Numbered from the stretch's first letter, positions 23,568-31,946 are shown. The stretch is 40,238 nucleotides of DNA from Synergistaceae bacterium (GCA_017449135.1 JAFSKE010000047.1:1-40238); one strand, 5' to 3'. The notes: a model not told the origin generated them from the letters alone. Made by a program: numbers and translations.

Positions 23568-24854
23568 TTGATTTTTATGAACGCATTTGAGATTTTGAAA
23601 GAACGCGGATATTTTGAATGGTGTACGAACGAGGAAAGACTCGCTCAGGTTATGAACGAAGAAATGGTTACGGCTTATGTCGGATTTGATCCTACTGCTG
23701 ACAGTTTGCACGTCGGACATTTAATTCCCTTAATGGCTCTCGGCTGGTTGCAGAGAACAGGACACAGACCCATTGCACTTGCAGGAGGCGGAACGGGTTT
23801 AATCGGTGATCCGTCAGGTAAAAGCAAGGAACGAAATTTAATCACTCTTGAGGCCGTTCAACATAATATTGAAGGCGTAAAAGTTCAGTTGAAAAAGTTT
23901 TTGGATTTCGACTGCGGTAAAAATTCTGCGTTATTGTTAAATAATTACGACTGGTTATCAAAAATTTCATTCTTGGAAGTTTTGCACGATGTCGGAAAAT
24001 ATTTCTCAATCAACAATTTAATCGCCCGTGAATACATTAAATCACGTCTTGAAGATCCCGAAAAAGGAATTTCGTACACTGAATTTTCGTATGTCTTGTT
24101 ACAGGCTATGGATTTCAAATATCTTAATGAACATTACGACTGTAAATTACAAATGGGCGGAAACGATCAGCAGGGTAATTTATTGGCCGGCTCTGATTAC
24201 ATTCGCAGAACAACTGGAAATGAAGTTTTCGGATTGACACAGCCTTTATTGTTGACATCATCAGGAACTAAATTCGGGAAAACCGAAGCCGGTGCAGTAT
24301 GGCTCGATGCAACAAAGACAAGTCCTTATAAATTCTATCAGTTCTGGTTTAACACTGACGACAGGGACGTTGAAAAATTATTGAAACTTTACACTTTCAT
24401 TTCGATTGACGAAATCAAAAATTTAATCGCTGAACACAATTCAGCTCCAGAAAAACGAATCGCTCAAAAGAGATTGGCATTTGAAGTTACGAAAACTGTA
24501 CACGGCGAAGAGACCGCAAAAAGCGTAATCACTGCCAGCGAAATTTTATTCAATCCTAAAATTGATTTCGGAAATGTCAGCGATGAGACCTGCGAAATGT
24601 TGAAAACTGAAGTGCCGTATTCAAAACTTGAAAATATTAATTTCCCCGTCAGTGCTGTAAATATTTTGTCGGCTTCCGGAGCATGTGAAAGCAACGGAGA
24701 CGCAAAACGTTCGATTCGTCAGGGCGGTGTTTCGATTAACGGAGTGAAAATTTCAGATGAGAAGGCAGAAATTAATCGTGAAATGTTAATCAACGGCAAA
24801 TATTTATTTTTGAGAGTTGGCCGAAAAAAATTCAACATGGCCGAATTTAATTAA
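23568..24854 (+). CDS. tyrS: Tyrosyl-tRNA synthetase
   Basis: Charges tRNA-Tyr with tyrosine (EC 6.1.1.1). It has class I motifs: HVGH in place of HIGH (within DSLHVGHLIPLMAL), the tyrosine and ATP site GGGTGLIGDPSGKSKER, QMGGNDQQGNLLAG, and KFGKTEAGAVWLD as the KMSKS-type loop. The C-terminal S4 RNA-binding domain ends with INGKYLFLRVGRKKF. The TTG at 23568 has AAAGGAG at five bases and gives 428 residues. The in-frame ATG at 23577 gives 425 and has a longer gap to the ribosome binding site. Both are possible. Upstream in-frame sequence from 23430 is repeat-derived and was excluded. Confidence 0.95.
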   Translation: MIFMNAFEILKERGYFEWCTNEERLAQVMNEEMVTAYVGFDPTADSLHVGHLIPLMALGWLQRTGHRPIALAGGGTGLIGDPSGKSKERNLITLEAVQHNIEGVKVQLKKFLDFDCGKNSALLLNNYDWLSKISFLEVLHDVGKYFSINNLIAREYIKSRLEDPEKGISYTEFSYVLLQAMDFKYLNEHYDCKLQMGGNDQQGNLLAGSDYIRRTTGNEVFGLTQPLLLTSSGTKFGKTEAGAVWLDATKTSPYKFYQFWFNTDDRDVEKLLKLYTFISIDEIKNLIAEHNSAPEKRIAQKRLAFEVTKTVHGEETAKSVITASEILFNPKIDFGNVSDETCEMLKTEVPYSKLENINFPVSAVNILSASGACESNGDAKRSIRQGGVSINGVKISDEKAEINREMLINGKYLFLRVGRKKFNMAEFN

Positions 24855-24857
24855 AAA

Positions 24858-25637
24858 ATGCACAGCTGCAACTGGTATATTTCAAAATCCGTCAGCGATG
24901 TCTTAGCACAAGTCATTTATCACATGGCCGACGCTTTAAGAACTCACTCGAAGGACATTGAATTAAAAGTCATAAACGCAAACGATAAAAGCATTTCCGA
25001 ATTTGAAAAGTCAAAAAGTTTTTTCTCAAAAAAAGACATTTGGCACTTATTCGGAAAAGCTCCTTTATGGTGGAAATTTGTAAGGATTCATTCAAGAACT
25101 GTTCACACGCTTTTAGACGGAAATAAATGCGGAAAATGGGCGGGGTATCCTTCAAGATTTTTCACTGAAGGAGCGTTAAACGGCGAGGCAGTAATTTTTC
25201 CCGTGTTCGATCCTTTAAGTTCGCAGTCTGAAGAAGTCAGCAAAGCAGTTTTTGTCAGAAGCGAAAGAAAATTGCCCGAAGGAGATTACAACGTTATGAA
25301 CATCTCCGAAAAAATTTTGCGTCCCGAAGCATTAAGCGGAATTTATATTGCTGATGACATTTCGCCCCGTGAAGCAATGAGAGCAGGAATTTTGACGATG
25401 AGAGGACTTTCGATAGCGTCGAAGAAATCAGGTTATCTCGATGAAATTTTAGGGCCTGACGGATATTTTTTAATTCAGAATGAAGATGAGGATTTGCCCG
25501 ATATAATTCAAAAGGGATTAACAGAACGAGGGAGGCATATGGCAATGGCTGCGAGACATTTTTTGAAGTCAAGACGATCTCACGAACGCTGTACTGATTC
25601 GTTGATTATGCTTTACAGGAAAGTTATGTCGCAATGA
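24858..25637 (+). CDS. Glycosyltransferase-like protein (GT-B C-terminal fold)
   Basis: A 259-residue protein. The region ISPREAMRAGILTMRGLSIA followed by GYLDEILGPDGYFL resembles the nucleotide-sugar loop of GT4 enzymes (E-A-M-x-x-G, then G-x-x-x-E-I). The N-terminal half is divergent and the protein is shorter than a full GT4 (about 350-400 residues), so it may be a minimal or degenerate enzyme. No Shine-Dalgarno sequence is visible, and the ATG follows the tyrS stop by three bases. The ATGA overlap with the LpxL-like gene suggests a joint role in lipid A or surface glycolipid assembly. Donor and acceptor are unknown. Confidence 0.6.
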   Translation: MHSCNWYISKSVSDVLAQVIYHMADALRTHSKDIELKVINANDKSISEFEKSKSFFSKKDIWHLFGKAPLWWKFVRIHSRTVHTLLDGNKCGKWAGYPSRFFTEGALNGEAVIFPVFDPLSSQSEEVSKAVFVRSERKLPEGDYNVMNISEKILRPEALSGIYIADDISPREAMRAGILTMRGLSIASKKSGYLDEILGPDGYFLIQNEDEDLPDIIQKGLTERGRHMAMAARHFLKSRRSHERCTDSLIMLYRKVMSQ

Positions 25638-26500
25638 AAACCGCAGTTAAAGCAATAAAATTTTTTGAGAAATTCGCAGATGAAGGACTAAGGGGAAAGG
25701 TAACGAAAAAATTTTTCTCTGGACTTTTGAAAATCATAAATCCAAGAGCAAAATTAATCGACAAAAACCTAAAAATGATATTTCCCGACAGTTCCGAAAA
25801 ATGGAGAAAAGAGACACGCTCAAAAATTTATGAAAATCTTGCATGGACTTTAACGGAAACTTTAGTTTTGCAGCACGATAATTCAAAGGCTCGTGAATGG
25901 ATTAAAAACGTTAAAGGCGTTGAAATTGTTAATGACTTAATGGCGAAAAAACAAGGTGCATTAATCATTACCGGGCATTTTGGAAATTGGGAACTTGCCG
26001 GGAACTGGGTAGCACAAAACGCAATTTCACACGGCCATGAATTAAATGTTTTATATCAGGAAATGCACGACAAAGATATTTCGGATTATGTTCATGAAAT
26101 ACGGGAACGTGGAGGAATGAGAATGATCGATAAAAATATTTCGGTCATGAAAATTTCCCACATGTTGAAAGACGGCGCACACGTTGCGTTGTTGAATGAC
26201 GTTTCGGGAAATCGTGAAATGACGGTTCCATTTCTCGGCCATGATGCTACGAATATGCCGGGACCTGCAATTATGGCAATTCTTTCGGGAGTTCCTGTTG
26301 TGCCATTTTGCAGTTACAGGATTTCACCGTTTAATCACGAAGCAGAATTTTTCCCGCCTCTAAAACTTCCGGAAAAAAACGAAATCCCTAACAAAGAGGA
26401 ACGAATTAAAGTAATTTTGTCAGAAATGAATAAAGCACTCGGAAATTTTATATTAAAACGGCCTGAACAATGGTTCTGGCTGCATAACAGGTGGAAATAA
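25634..26500 (+). CDS. Lipid A biosynthesis acyltransferase (LpxL/HtrB family)
   Basis: A 288-residue LPLAT-superfamily enzyme that probably adds a secondary acyl chain to lipid A or a related lipid at the inner membrane. The catalytic motif TGHFGNWELAG (His-x4-Glu within HFGNWE) lies near residues 114-124. VALLNDVSGNREMTVPFLGH and GVPVVPFCSYR correspond to the substrate-binding segments, and RPEQWFWLHNRWK is the classic C-terminus. No long N-terminal membrane helix is evident. It supports a diderm envelope. It overlaps the preceding glycosyltransferase-like gene by four bases. Confidence 0.88.
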   Translation: MKTAVKAIKFFEKFADEGLRGKVTKKFFSGLLKIINPRAKLIDKNLKMIFPDSSEKWRKETRSKIYENLAWTLTETLVLQHDNSKAREWIKNVKGVEIVNDLMAKKQGALIITGHFGNWELAGNWVAQNAISHGHELNVLYQEMHDKDISDYVHEIRERGGMRMIDKNISVMKISHMLKDGAHVALLNDVSGNREMTVPFLGHDATNMPGPAIMAILSGVPVVPFCSYRISPFNHEAEFFPPLKLPEKNEIPNKEERIKVILSEMNKALGNFILKRPEQWFWLHNRWK

Positions 26501-26502
26501 AA

Positions 26503-26868
26503 ATGTTATTAAGCAAGGATTTTACTTTTGACGCTGCACATAACTTGATTCACTATCACGGGAAATGCGAAAAATTACACGGCCACACTTACAGATTAAA
26601 AGTTGTAGTTGAAGGCACTCCGGATTCAGAAGGAATGATAATTGACTTTTTGGAAGTTTCAGAAATCGTGAAAGAAAACATAATTTCAATTTTGGATCAC
26701 TCATACCTGAACGAAATAATTTCACAGCCAAGTGCTGAAAATATTGCATTATGGATCTGGGAAAAGATTGAGGATAAATTAAAACGTGATAATTGTAATT
26801 TATACGAAATTCATGTGTGGGAGACGGAGACAAGTTGTGTTATTCTTAGGAAATCAGATTTTTATTAA
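26503..26868 (+). CDS. queD: 6-carboxytetrahydropterin synthase
   Basis: Converts dihydroneopterin triphosphate to 6-carboxy-5,6,7,8-tetrahydropterin in queuosine (preQ0) synthesis. The 121-residue product carries the zinc ligands His13 (FDAAHNL) and His26/His28 (LHGHTY), nucleophile Cys22 in GKCEKLHGH, the DFLEVSEIV segment, LDHSYLNEI and the final WETETSCVILR. The Cys-x3-His-Gly-His spacing favours QueD over eukaryotic-type PTPS. ATG at 26503 has AGGTGG eight bases upstream. The GTG at 26491 would overlap the previous gene's end. FolE2, which makes its substrate, is encoded at 28975. queE and queC are not in the window. Confidence 0.92.
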   Translation: MLLSKDFTFDAAHNLIHYHGKCEKLHGHTYRLKVVVEGTPDSEGMIIDFLEVSEIVKENIISILDHSYLNEIISQPSAENIALWIWEKIEDKLKRDNCNLYEIHVWETETSCVILRKSDFY

Positions 26869-26891
26869 TTCTAATTCTGGAGGTAAAAAAC

Positions 26892-27869
26892 ATGAAAAAA
26901 TTTGTATGTTTGTTGATGCTTTGCGTTATGATTTTTTCTGTTCCCGTTGAAGTTTTTGCAGATGATTTCGGGAAACAGCTTCTTGGAACTGTTGTGAATG
27001 TTCTTGTCAACGAGGCCGCTAAAAATTCGCAAAAAAATGACAATAACAACAACGTCAAAACATCATCAAAAAATGAAAAAACGACGACAAAACAGCCCCG
27101 ACAGCAGGTAACAAAACTGTCAGAAAATCAGGTCAAGGAATTTATGAGAATTTTTCTAGACGGAAATGTGCAAAAATTGAAAGAAAAACTCGAACGTGAA
27201 AATATATCTCCTAATGCTTCGGGAATATATGATGATGAAATGGGTACTCATATAGAATTGCCTTTGATTTGCGGTGCCGCTTATTGGTCTCCGAATGCCG
27301 ACACGGTAAAATTTCTTATATCTTTGGGAGCTGATGTTGATGCAAAAGATAAAGATCCTTTTGATGATAACTTCAATCAGGATTCCGCATTACATCAAGC
27401 CGCTTTTCGTAATAACTCCGAAATGATAAAAGCCTTACTTGACGCAGGAGCTAAAGTTGATATAAGAAATGCACTCGGAGAAACTCCTTTAATGAATGCG
27501 GTCAAAAGTGCTAAAAAAGAAATTGATGATGTAAAACTTCTGATAAATTCGGGAGCTGATGTTAATGCAAGGGCAAAACGTGATGTTACAGTTTTAATGG
27601 TTGCTGCAAGCGATAACTGGGGAATGAATTACACGCCAAATCCTGAAATTGTAAAACTTTTGCTCGATGCCGGAGCTGATGCAAAAGCAAAAGACATTGA
27701 CGGAAAAAGTGTAACCGATTATGCGAGGGAAAATAAAAAACTCACAAAACAGGCTCGTCAAATGATAGAGCAGGCCGCAGGGACATCGAAGAAAAACGAA
27801 AAGGCAACCAAAAGCACAACGAAAAAAAGCAAAAAATCGAAATCATCGAAAAAGAGTAAAAAGAAATGA
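26892..27869 (+). CDS. Secreted ankyrin-repeat protein with lysine-rich tail
   Basis: A 325-residue exported protein. Residues 1-23 form a signal peptide (KKFVCLLMLCVMIF, ending EVFA). Residues about 45-75 are an N/T/K-rich linker, then a helical cap (LSENQVKEFMRIFLDGNVQK). About five ankyrin repeats follow between 115 and 290, visible as VKFLISLGADVDAKD, IKALLDAGAKVDIRN, VKLLINSGADVNARA and VKLLLDAGADAKAKD. The last 30 residues are almost all Lys, Ser and Thr. Ankyrin domains bind proteins; the partner is unknown. GGAGGT precedes the ATG. Its signal peptide and 5' region are duplicated in the gene at 27994. Confidence 0.82.
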   Translation: MKKFVCLLMLCVMIFSVPVEVFADDFGKQLLGTVVNVLVNEAAKNSQKNDNNNNVKTSSKNEKTTTKQPRQQVTKLSENQVKEFMRIFLDGNVQKLKEKLERENISPNASGIYDDEMGTHIELPLICGAAYWSPNADTVKFLISLGADVDAKDKDPFDDNFNQDSALHQAAFRNNSEMIKALLDAGAKVDIRNALGETPLMNAVKSAKKEIDDVKLLINSGADVNARAKRDVTVLMVAASDNWGMNYTPNPEIVKLLLDAGADAKAKDIDGKSVTDYARENKKLTKQARQMIEQAAGTSKKNEKATKSTTKKSKKSKSSKKSKKK

Positions 27870-27886
27870 GTAAGTTAAACTCCTCC

Positions 27887-27930
27887 GCCTCTCCGCTTGC
27901 GGGGAGGTGGCACGAAGTGTCGGAGGGGTA
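27887..27930 (-). repeat. Interspersed double-hairpin repeat between the ankyrin paralogues
   Basis: Inverted copy: on the minus strand ACCCCTCC, then GACAC-TTC-GTGCC (one mismatch), then CCTCCCCGC with GCGGAGAGG. Its hairpin 2 matches that of the inverted copy at 37152-37195. Confidence 0.75.
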
Positions 27931-27993
27931 TAACTTAACGACATTGAAAATTTGTGTTATTCTTAATTTAATTAATTTCAGGAGGTAAGAAAC

Positions 27994-28461
27994 ATGAAAA
28001 AATTTGTATGTTTGTTTATGCTTTGCGTTATGGTAATGTCGGAACCCCTTGCGGCTTTTGCAATGAACGCTGACAGAATCGGCGAAAATGTTTTGAGCAA
28101 CGTTTTAAGCGTAGTTATCATTGATACTATCAGAAATTCAAGCAAAAGTTCAAAACGTCCCGCACCATCTACGGAGGCTGAACCTAATGTAAAGACATCA
28201 TCACGTGAAAAAGCAGAAGCCGAGTCTGAACCTGTAATCGGACTTTCTGAAGCACAGTTCCAAAGTTTCTCGGAAATCTGCCTTGCAGGGTCATTAAGTG
28301 AGTTTCAAAAGAAATTCGAGAACGAAAATATTTCGCCCGATGCTGTTTACATTCAGAAAAACGAAAATAACACTGTAATCACAAGTTTGCTGCAGCTTGC
28401 AAAGACTTCACCGAATCCCGACATCGCAGAATTTTTGAGGGAAAAAGGAGCAAGAGAATAA
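27994..28461 (+). CDS. Shortened paralogue of the secreted ankyrin protein
   Basis: A 155-residue exported protein whose signal peptide (MKKFVCLFMLCVMVM) is nearly identical to that of the gene at 26892, at protein and DNA level. A similar linker follows, with KTSSREKAEAESE, then the cap motif LSEAQFQSFSEICLAGSLSE and FENENISPDAVYI. Only one ankyrin-like half-repeat remains at the end (PNPDIAEFLREKGARE). The array and the lysine tail are absent. It looks like a tandem duplicate that lost its middle and 3' portion, yet keeps an open frame and AGGAGGT ribosome binding site. It may be a functional short form. Confidence 0.7.
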   Translation: MKKFVCLFMLCVMVMSEPLAAFAMNADRIGENVLSNVLSVVIIDTIRNSSKSSKRPAPSTEAEPNVKTSSREKAEAESEPVIGLSEAQFQSFSEICLAGSLSEFQKKFENENISPDAVYIQKNENNTVITSLLQLAKTSPNPDIAEFLREKGARE

Positions 28462-28464
28462 ATT

Positions 28465-28719
28465 TTGCCTGAAATAGCGAGATTTTACGGAATCGTTATA
28501 AAAATGTTTTTTATGTCAAGCGAACATAATCCCCCTCATTTTCACGCTCTTTACGGTGAATACATGGGGGAGTTTGACATAAATACTCTGAAAATGATTC
28601 AGGGAGATTTACCGCCTCGTGCAATATCAATAGTTCTTGAATGGGCAAAACTTAATCAGGCTGAGTTACTCGAAATGTGGAATACACAAAAGATTCATAA
28701 GTTACAGCCGTTAAAATAA
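28465..28719 (+). CDS. DUF4160 family protein
   Basis: An 84-residue soluble protein recognised by the DUF4160 pattern: PEIARFYGIVIKMFF, then EHNPPHFHALYGEY, and PRAISIVLEWAKLNQAELLE. The invariant PPHFH suggests metal or nucleotide contact, but the activity is unknown. The start is TTG at 28465, with AAGGAG about 14 bases upstream inside the preceding gene. The DUF2442 gene follows two bases after the stop. These two families are often neighbours and have been suggested to act as a toxin-antitoxin-like pair, which remains unproven. Confidence 0.75.
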   Translation: MPEIARFYGIVIKMFFMSSEHNPPHFHALYGEYMGEFDINTLKMIQGDLPPRAISIVLEWAKLNQAELLEMWNTQKIHKLQPLK

Positions 28720-28721
28720 TC

Positions 28722-28967
28722 ATGATATTTCATACAGTAAAAGAAATTACGCCGCTTTCAGATATGATGTTGCTTGTTGAATTTCAAGACGGTTCAGTAA
28801 AAAAATATGATGTAAAACCGTTAATGAAAAAATTTCCTGTATTTCAAATGCTTGATTATGTTCCTGGATTATTTCGACAGGTTCACGTTGACGCAGGAGG
28901 TTATGGCGTTGTGTGGAATGACGAAATAGATTTGCATTGCAATGAATTATACGAAAACGGAAAATAA
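28722..28967 (+). CDS. DUF2442 family protein
   Basis: An 81-residue protein with the DUF2442 layout: an N-terminal beta-rich half (LLVEFQDGSVKKYDVKPLM) and a C-terminal half around VHVDAGGYGVVWNDEIDLHC ending in NELYENGK. The family is usually encoded next to DUF4160, as here with two bases of spacing. A role as antitoxin or partner of DUF4160 is conjecture. No ribosome binding site is obvious, so translation is probably coupled to the upstream gene. Confidence 0.75.
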   Translation: MIFHTVKEITPLSDMMLLVEFQDGSVKKYDVKPLMKKFPVFQMLDYVPGLFRQVHVDAGGYGVVWNDEIDLHCNELYENGK

Positions 28968-28974
28968 AATTATC

Positions 28975-29757
28975 ATGCGTGACGTACAAAAAGAAAAAGA
29001 CTCTCGAAACATTCAAATTGATCGTGTCGGAGTTCGCGGGGTCAGTTATCCCGTAATCTTAATGGATAAGGACAACAAAATTCAAAACACGATTGCAAAT
29101 GTCTCGATGAGTGTTATGCTCCCAAGAGAATACAGGGGAACTCACATGAGCAGATTTATTGAGACACTCGAAGAATATCATGGCCGGGTGTCTCCTGTTA
29201 ATCTTGAACATTTCACTAAAAGATTATGCGAGAAATTAAACGCCTCCGAAAGTTCCGTGAGTTTTGAATTTCCCTATTATTTCCGCAAAAAAGCTCCCGT
29301 CTCCAAAATTGAAAGTTTTTCAAAATGTGATGTCATTCTTGAAGCAACTTACGAAGAAAATAAAAAATTTGACATGGTAATTTGCGTTAAGTTAAACGTT
29401 CAAACTTTATGTCCATGTTCAAAAGAAATTTCAAAATACGGTGCCCATAATCAACGTGCCTTAGTCTCCTTAAAAATCCGCTGCAATGGTCTCGTTTGGT
29501 TTGAAGATTTAATTTCGATGATTGAAAATTCTGCATCTGCTCCTTTATTTACGTTATTGAAGCGTGAGGACGAAAAATTTATCACCGAACATTCATATGA
29601 AAATCCAAGATTTGTTGAAGATTTAATTCGTGAATTAGCTGTCGAACTTGATAACGATGATAGAATTTTATGGTATTCGGCAAACGTTACAAGTTTTGAG
29701 AGCATTCACAATCATGACGCATTTGCCGAAATCGAACGTGATAAAATAATTTCATGA
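28975..29757 (+). CDS. folE2: GTP cyclohydrolase FolE2 (type IB)
   Basis: Converts GTP to dihydroneopterin triphosphate (EC 3.5.4.16), the entry to folate and queuosine synthesis. The 260-residue protein shows type IB motifs: YRGTHMSRFIE, NVQTLCPCSKEISKYGAHNQ with metal-binding Cys146 (and Cys148), and the C-terminal SFESIHNHDAFAEIE. Type IB enzymes can use metals other than zinc, giving resistance to zinc limitation. ATG at 28975 is chosen because the 11-residue extension from 28942 only re-reads the DUF2442 gene. Its product feeds QueD, encoded 2.1 kb upstream on the same strand. Its end overlaps the HlyD-like gene by four bases. Confidence 0.93.
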   Translation: MRDVQKEKDSRNIQIDRVGVRGVSYPVILMDKDNKIQNTIANVSMSVMLPREYRGTHMSRFIETLEEYHGRVSPVNLEHFTKRLCEKLNASESSVSFEFPYYFRKKAPVSKIESFSKCDVILEATYEENKKFDMVICVKLNVQTLCPCSKEISKYGAHNQRALVSLKIRCNGLVWFEDLISMIENSASAPLFTLLKREDEKFITEHSYENPRFVEDLIRELAVELDNDDRILWYSANVTSFESIHNHDAFAEIERDKIIS

Positions 29758-30683
29758 GCAGAAAACGCAAAGGACTTTTACAAAGAATAATATATTACTC
29801 GATTTTATTAACCATATTTTCATTGGGATATAAAATTTATTCTTTATGGTACGATAACTATAGATTATCAAATCCGCAGTTTATTGACGCAATCACGACA
29901 AACTACAGCGAAGAACAGCCCCTAAACGGAATTTTATTGTGGGACGAGCAATTAATTTACGCACCTCAAAACGGGATTTTAACATATCCTTCGCCACGTC
30001 CCCGAATGGTAGCGAAAGGAGAAATTTTAGCGGCTCTTGACGGAGTTGCTGTGCGAGCTCCTTATCCTGCATATTTTTTTCCCGGACTTGACGGACAGGA
30101 AGGAAATTGGGTTTATGCAAAATTATGGCCTGATTTCGCACCGTTCCCGGAATTTAATAACGCAGAATTAATCGAAAACGGAACTCAATTAATGCGCGGC
30201 GAACCTATAGGAAAATTAATTCCCCAGCCTCAAATTTTACGCTGCATTGCATATCTCGATAAAACCCCTTCGCTTGAAAAATCTCTTAATAATGCAGCTG
30301 CCACCGTCAGAATCAGAACTGAATACGAAGGCAAAGAACGTAAAGCTGAAGTTGTCGCAGTGAAATCTTCGGGATATAAAATAAAAGTTTATTTGAGACT
30401 TCCATTTTTCCCGCCAAATGTTTTAAGGTCAAGACACTTTTCGGCCAGCGTAGTTACTGACATTCAAAAAGGCGTAATGGTTCCTGACACGGCAGTAATC
30501 ACTCAAAACGGAAAAAATTTAGTTTTCCTTGTCGAAGGAAACAGCCCGATTTTACATGAAGTTGAAGGTTTCCCGGCAGATGACGAAAATTTTTTCATTG
30601 AGAGCGGTGTTTTGCCCGGAAATAAATTAATCCTTAATGCCGACACGATTAACATAAAGGACGCAAGCGGGAGAATCTGGTAA
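29754..30683 (+). CDS. HlyD-like membrane-anchored periplasmic protein
   Basis: A 309-residue protein with one N-terminal membrane segment (about residues 12-30) after a basic start (SRKRKGLLQR). A biotinyl-lipoyl-like beta domain follows, suggested by YAPQNGILTYPSP, VAKGEILAALDGVAVRAPYP and GTQLMRGEPIGKLIP. A beta-barrel adaptor region then ends VPDTAVITQNGKNLVFLVEG. This is the layout of HlyD/MFP adaptors, but the long helical hairpin is missing and no transporter gene is adjacent. Proteins of this reduced type occur near cell-division and envelope genes in some anaerobes. The exact role is unknown. Confidence 0.7.
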   Translation: MSRKRKGLLQRIIYYSILLTIFSLGYKIYSLWYDNYRLSNPQFIDAITTNYSEEQPLNGILLWDEQLIYAPQNGILTYPSPRPRMVAKGEILAALDGVAVRAPYPAYFFPGLDGQEGNWVYAKLWPDFAPFPEFNNAELIENGTQLMRGEPIGKLIPQPQILRCIAYLDKTPSLEKSLNNAAATVRIRTEYEGKERKAEVVAVKSSGYKIKVYLRLPFFPPNVLRSRHFSASVVTDIQKGVMVPDTAVITQNGKNLVFLVEGNSPILHEVEGFPADDENFFIESGVLPGNKLILNADTINIKDASGRIW

Positions 30684-30689
30684 ATTAAT

Positions 30690-31919
30690 TTATTCTCCCA
30701 GCATCATTAACGCAAAAACTTTAGCATTATTAACAAGATATTTGATTTCAGTAAATTCATCAGGCTGATGAGCTACTCCTTCAGCTTCAAGACTCCATAC
30801 TACGGCAGGAATATTTTTACGTCTGAAAAATACCGCAAAAGTTCCTCCCCCGACTCCTCCGATTTTAGGTTCTACGTTTAGGACTTCACGAATATTTTTT
30901 ACTAACATTTTTACGACTTCACTGTTAGAATCTGTTGCTGGTGCTGCGTCAGATCTTTCGATTTCCAGATTAATTTTTGCTCCCGTCTTAGCTTCAATAT
31001 TTTTTCTGACATCTTCGACAGTTTTAATAACTTCATCGAGTGAAACTTCGGGTAAAATCCTACAGTCAAAATCGAATCTTTCACGGCCTGGAACTGTATT
31101 CACGTTCGGAACATTTGTAAATCTTCGTGTGGGTTCAAAAGTTGAGAACGGAGGATCAAATAAATCATTTTGTTGAGTAAAAGTTTTGTTGAGTTTTTCA
31201 TCGACTTCATAAGCCAGCATATTAGCAACCCTGCAAGCGTTTATTCCGGTATGAGGCAGTGAAGCATGAACCTGTTTTCCGATTACGGTAAAATATAATC
31301 TCAACACTGATTTTTCCGTAACTTCGATAAAATCTCCCGCATCATTTCCGCTGTCAGGAACTATCACTAAATCATCATGCCTGAATAAATTTTCACGTTC
31401 AATTAATTTTTCAAGTCCGTAATGGCTTCCCATTTCTTCATCAGAGACGAAAGCAAGCAAAATTGAATATTCGGGTTCAACTCCTGAATTTAATAACGCC
31501 TTCAAAGCAAATAAAGACGAAATTAAACAGCCTCCGTTATCGCTGACTCCACGACCGTATAATCTCGTTCCCCTGACTTCGGGACTAAACGGATCAAAAC
31601 TCCATAAAGTTCTATCGCCTTCAGGTACTACGTCAATATGAGTCAAAATACAAATTCGCTGCGATTTTTTACCCGGATATTCAAGAAATAATGACGCTCT
31701 TTTTTTGGTCGGGGATTTTTCATCGTCAACATATTCATATCTTAATTTAGCCTTAGGAAAATTTAACTCATTTATAATTTTTTCAAGCTCATGAAGTTTT
31801 GCGTCCTCTCCAGTTCCTCCGTTATGAGGGGAGATTGCGGGGATTCTGCATAGTCTTGTCAAAGTTTCAACCATTTTTGTCTCAAGCATTTTAGCCTCAG
31901 ACAATATTTTTTCGTGCAT
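30690..31919 (-). CDS. M20-family metallohydrolase (ArgE/DapE/peptidase V type)
   Basis: A 409-residue zinc-dependent amidohydrolase or peptidase. The metal-site motifs are LTHIDVVPEG (His), GRGVSDNGGCLIS (bridging Asp), SDEEMGSHYG (catalytic and ligand Glu), VPDSGNDAG (Asp) and GVAHQPDEFTEI (final His). A dimerisation domain with HASLPHTGINA lies in the middle. The substrate is not predictable: M20 enzymes cut dipeptides, acetylated amino acids or succinyl-diaminopimelate. ATG at 31919 has AGAAGG eight bases upstream; the GTG at 31928 does not leave enough space. The gene follows rho and converges on the HlyD-like gene with six bases between stops. Confidence 0.88.
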   Translation of the reverse strand: MHEKILSEAKMLETKMVETLTRLCRIPAISPHNGGTGEDAKLHELEKIINELNFPKAKLRYEYVDDEKSPTKKRASLFLEYPGKKSQRICILTHIDVVPEGDRTLWSFDPFSPEVRGTRLYGRGVSDNGGCLISSLFALKALLNSGVEPEYSILLAFVSDEEMGSHYGLEKLIERENLFRHDDLVIVPDSGNDAGDFIEVTEKSVLRLYFTVIGKQVHASLPHTGINACRVANMLAYEVDEKLNKTFTQQNDLFDPPFSTFEPTRRFTNVPNVNTVPGRERFDFDCRILPEVSLDEVIKTVEDVRKNIEAKTGAKINLEIERSDAAPATDSNSEVVKMLVKNIREVLNVEPKIGGVGGGTFAVFFRRKNIPAVVWSLEAEGVAHQPDEFTEIKYLVNNAKVFALMMLGE

Positions 31920-31946
31920 AATTAACACCTTCTTAAATATTTTGTT

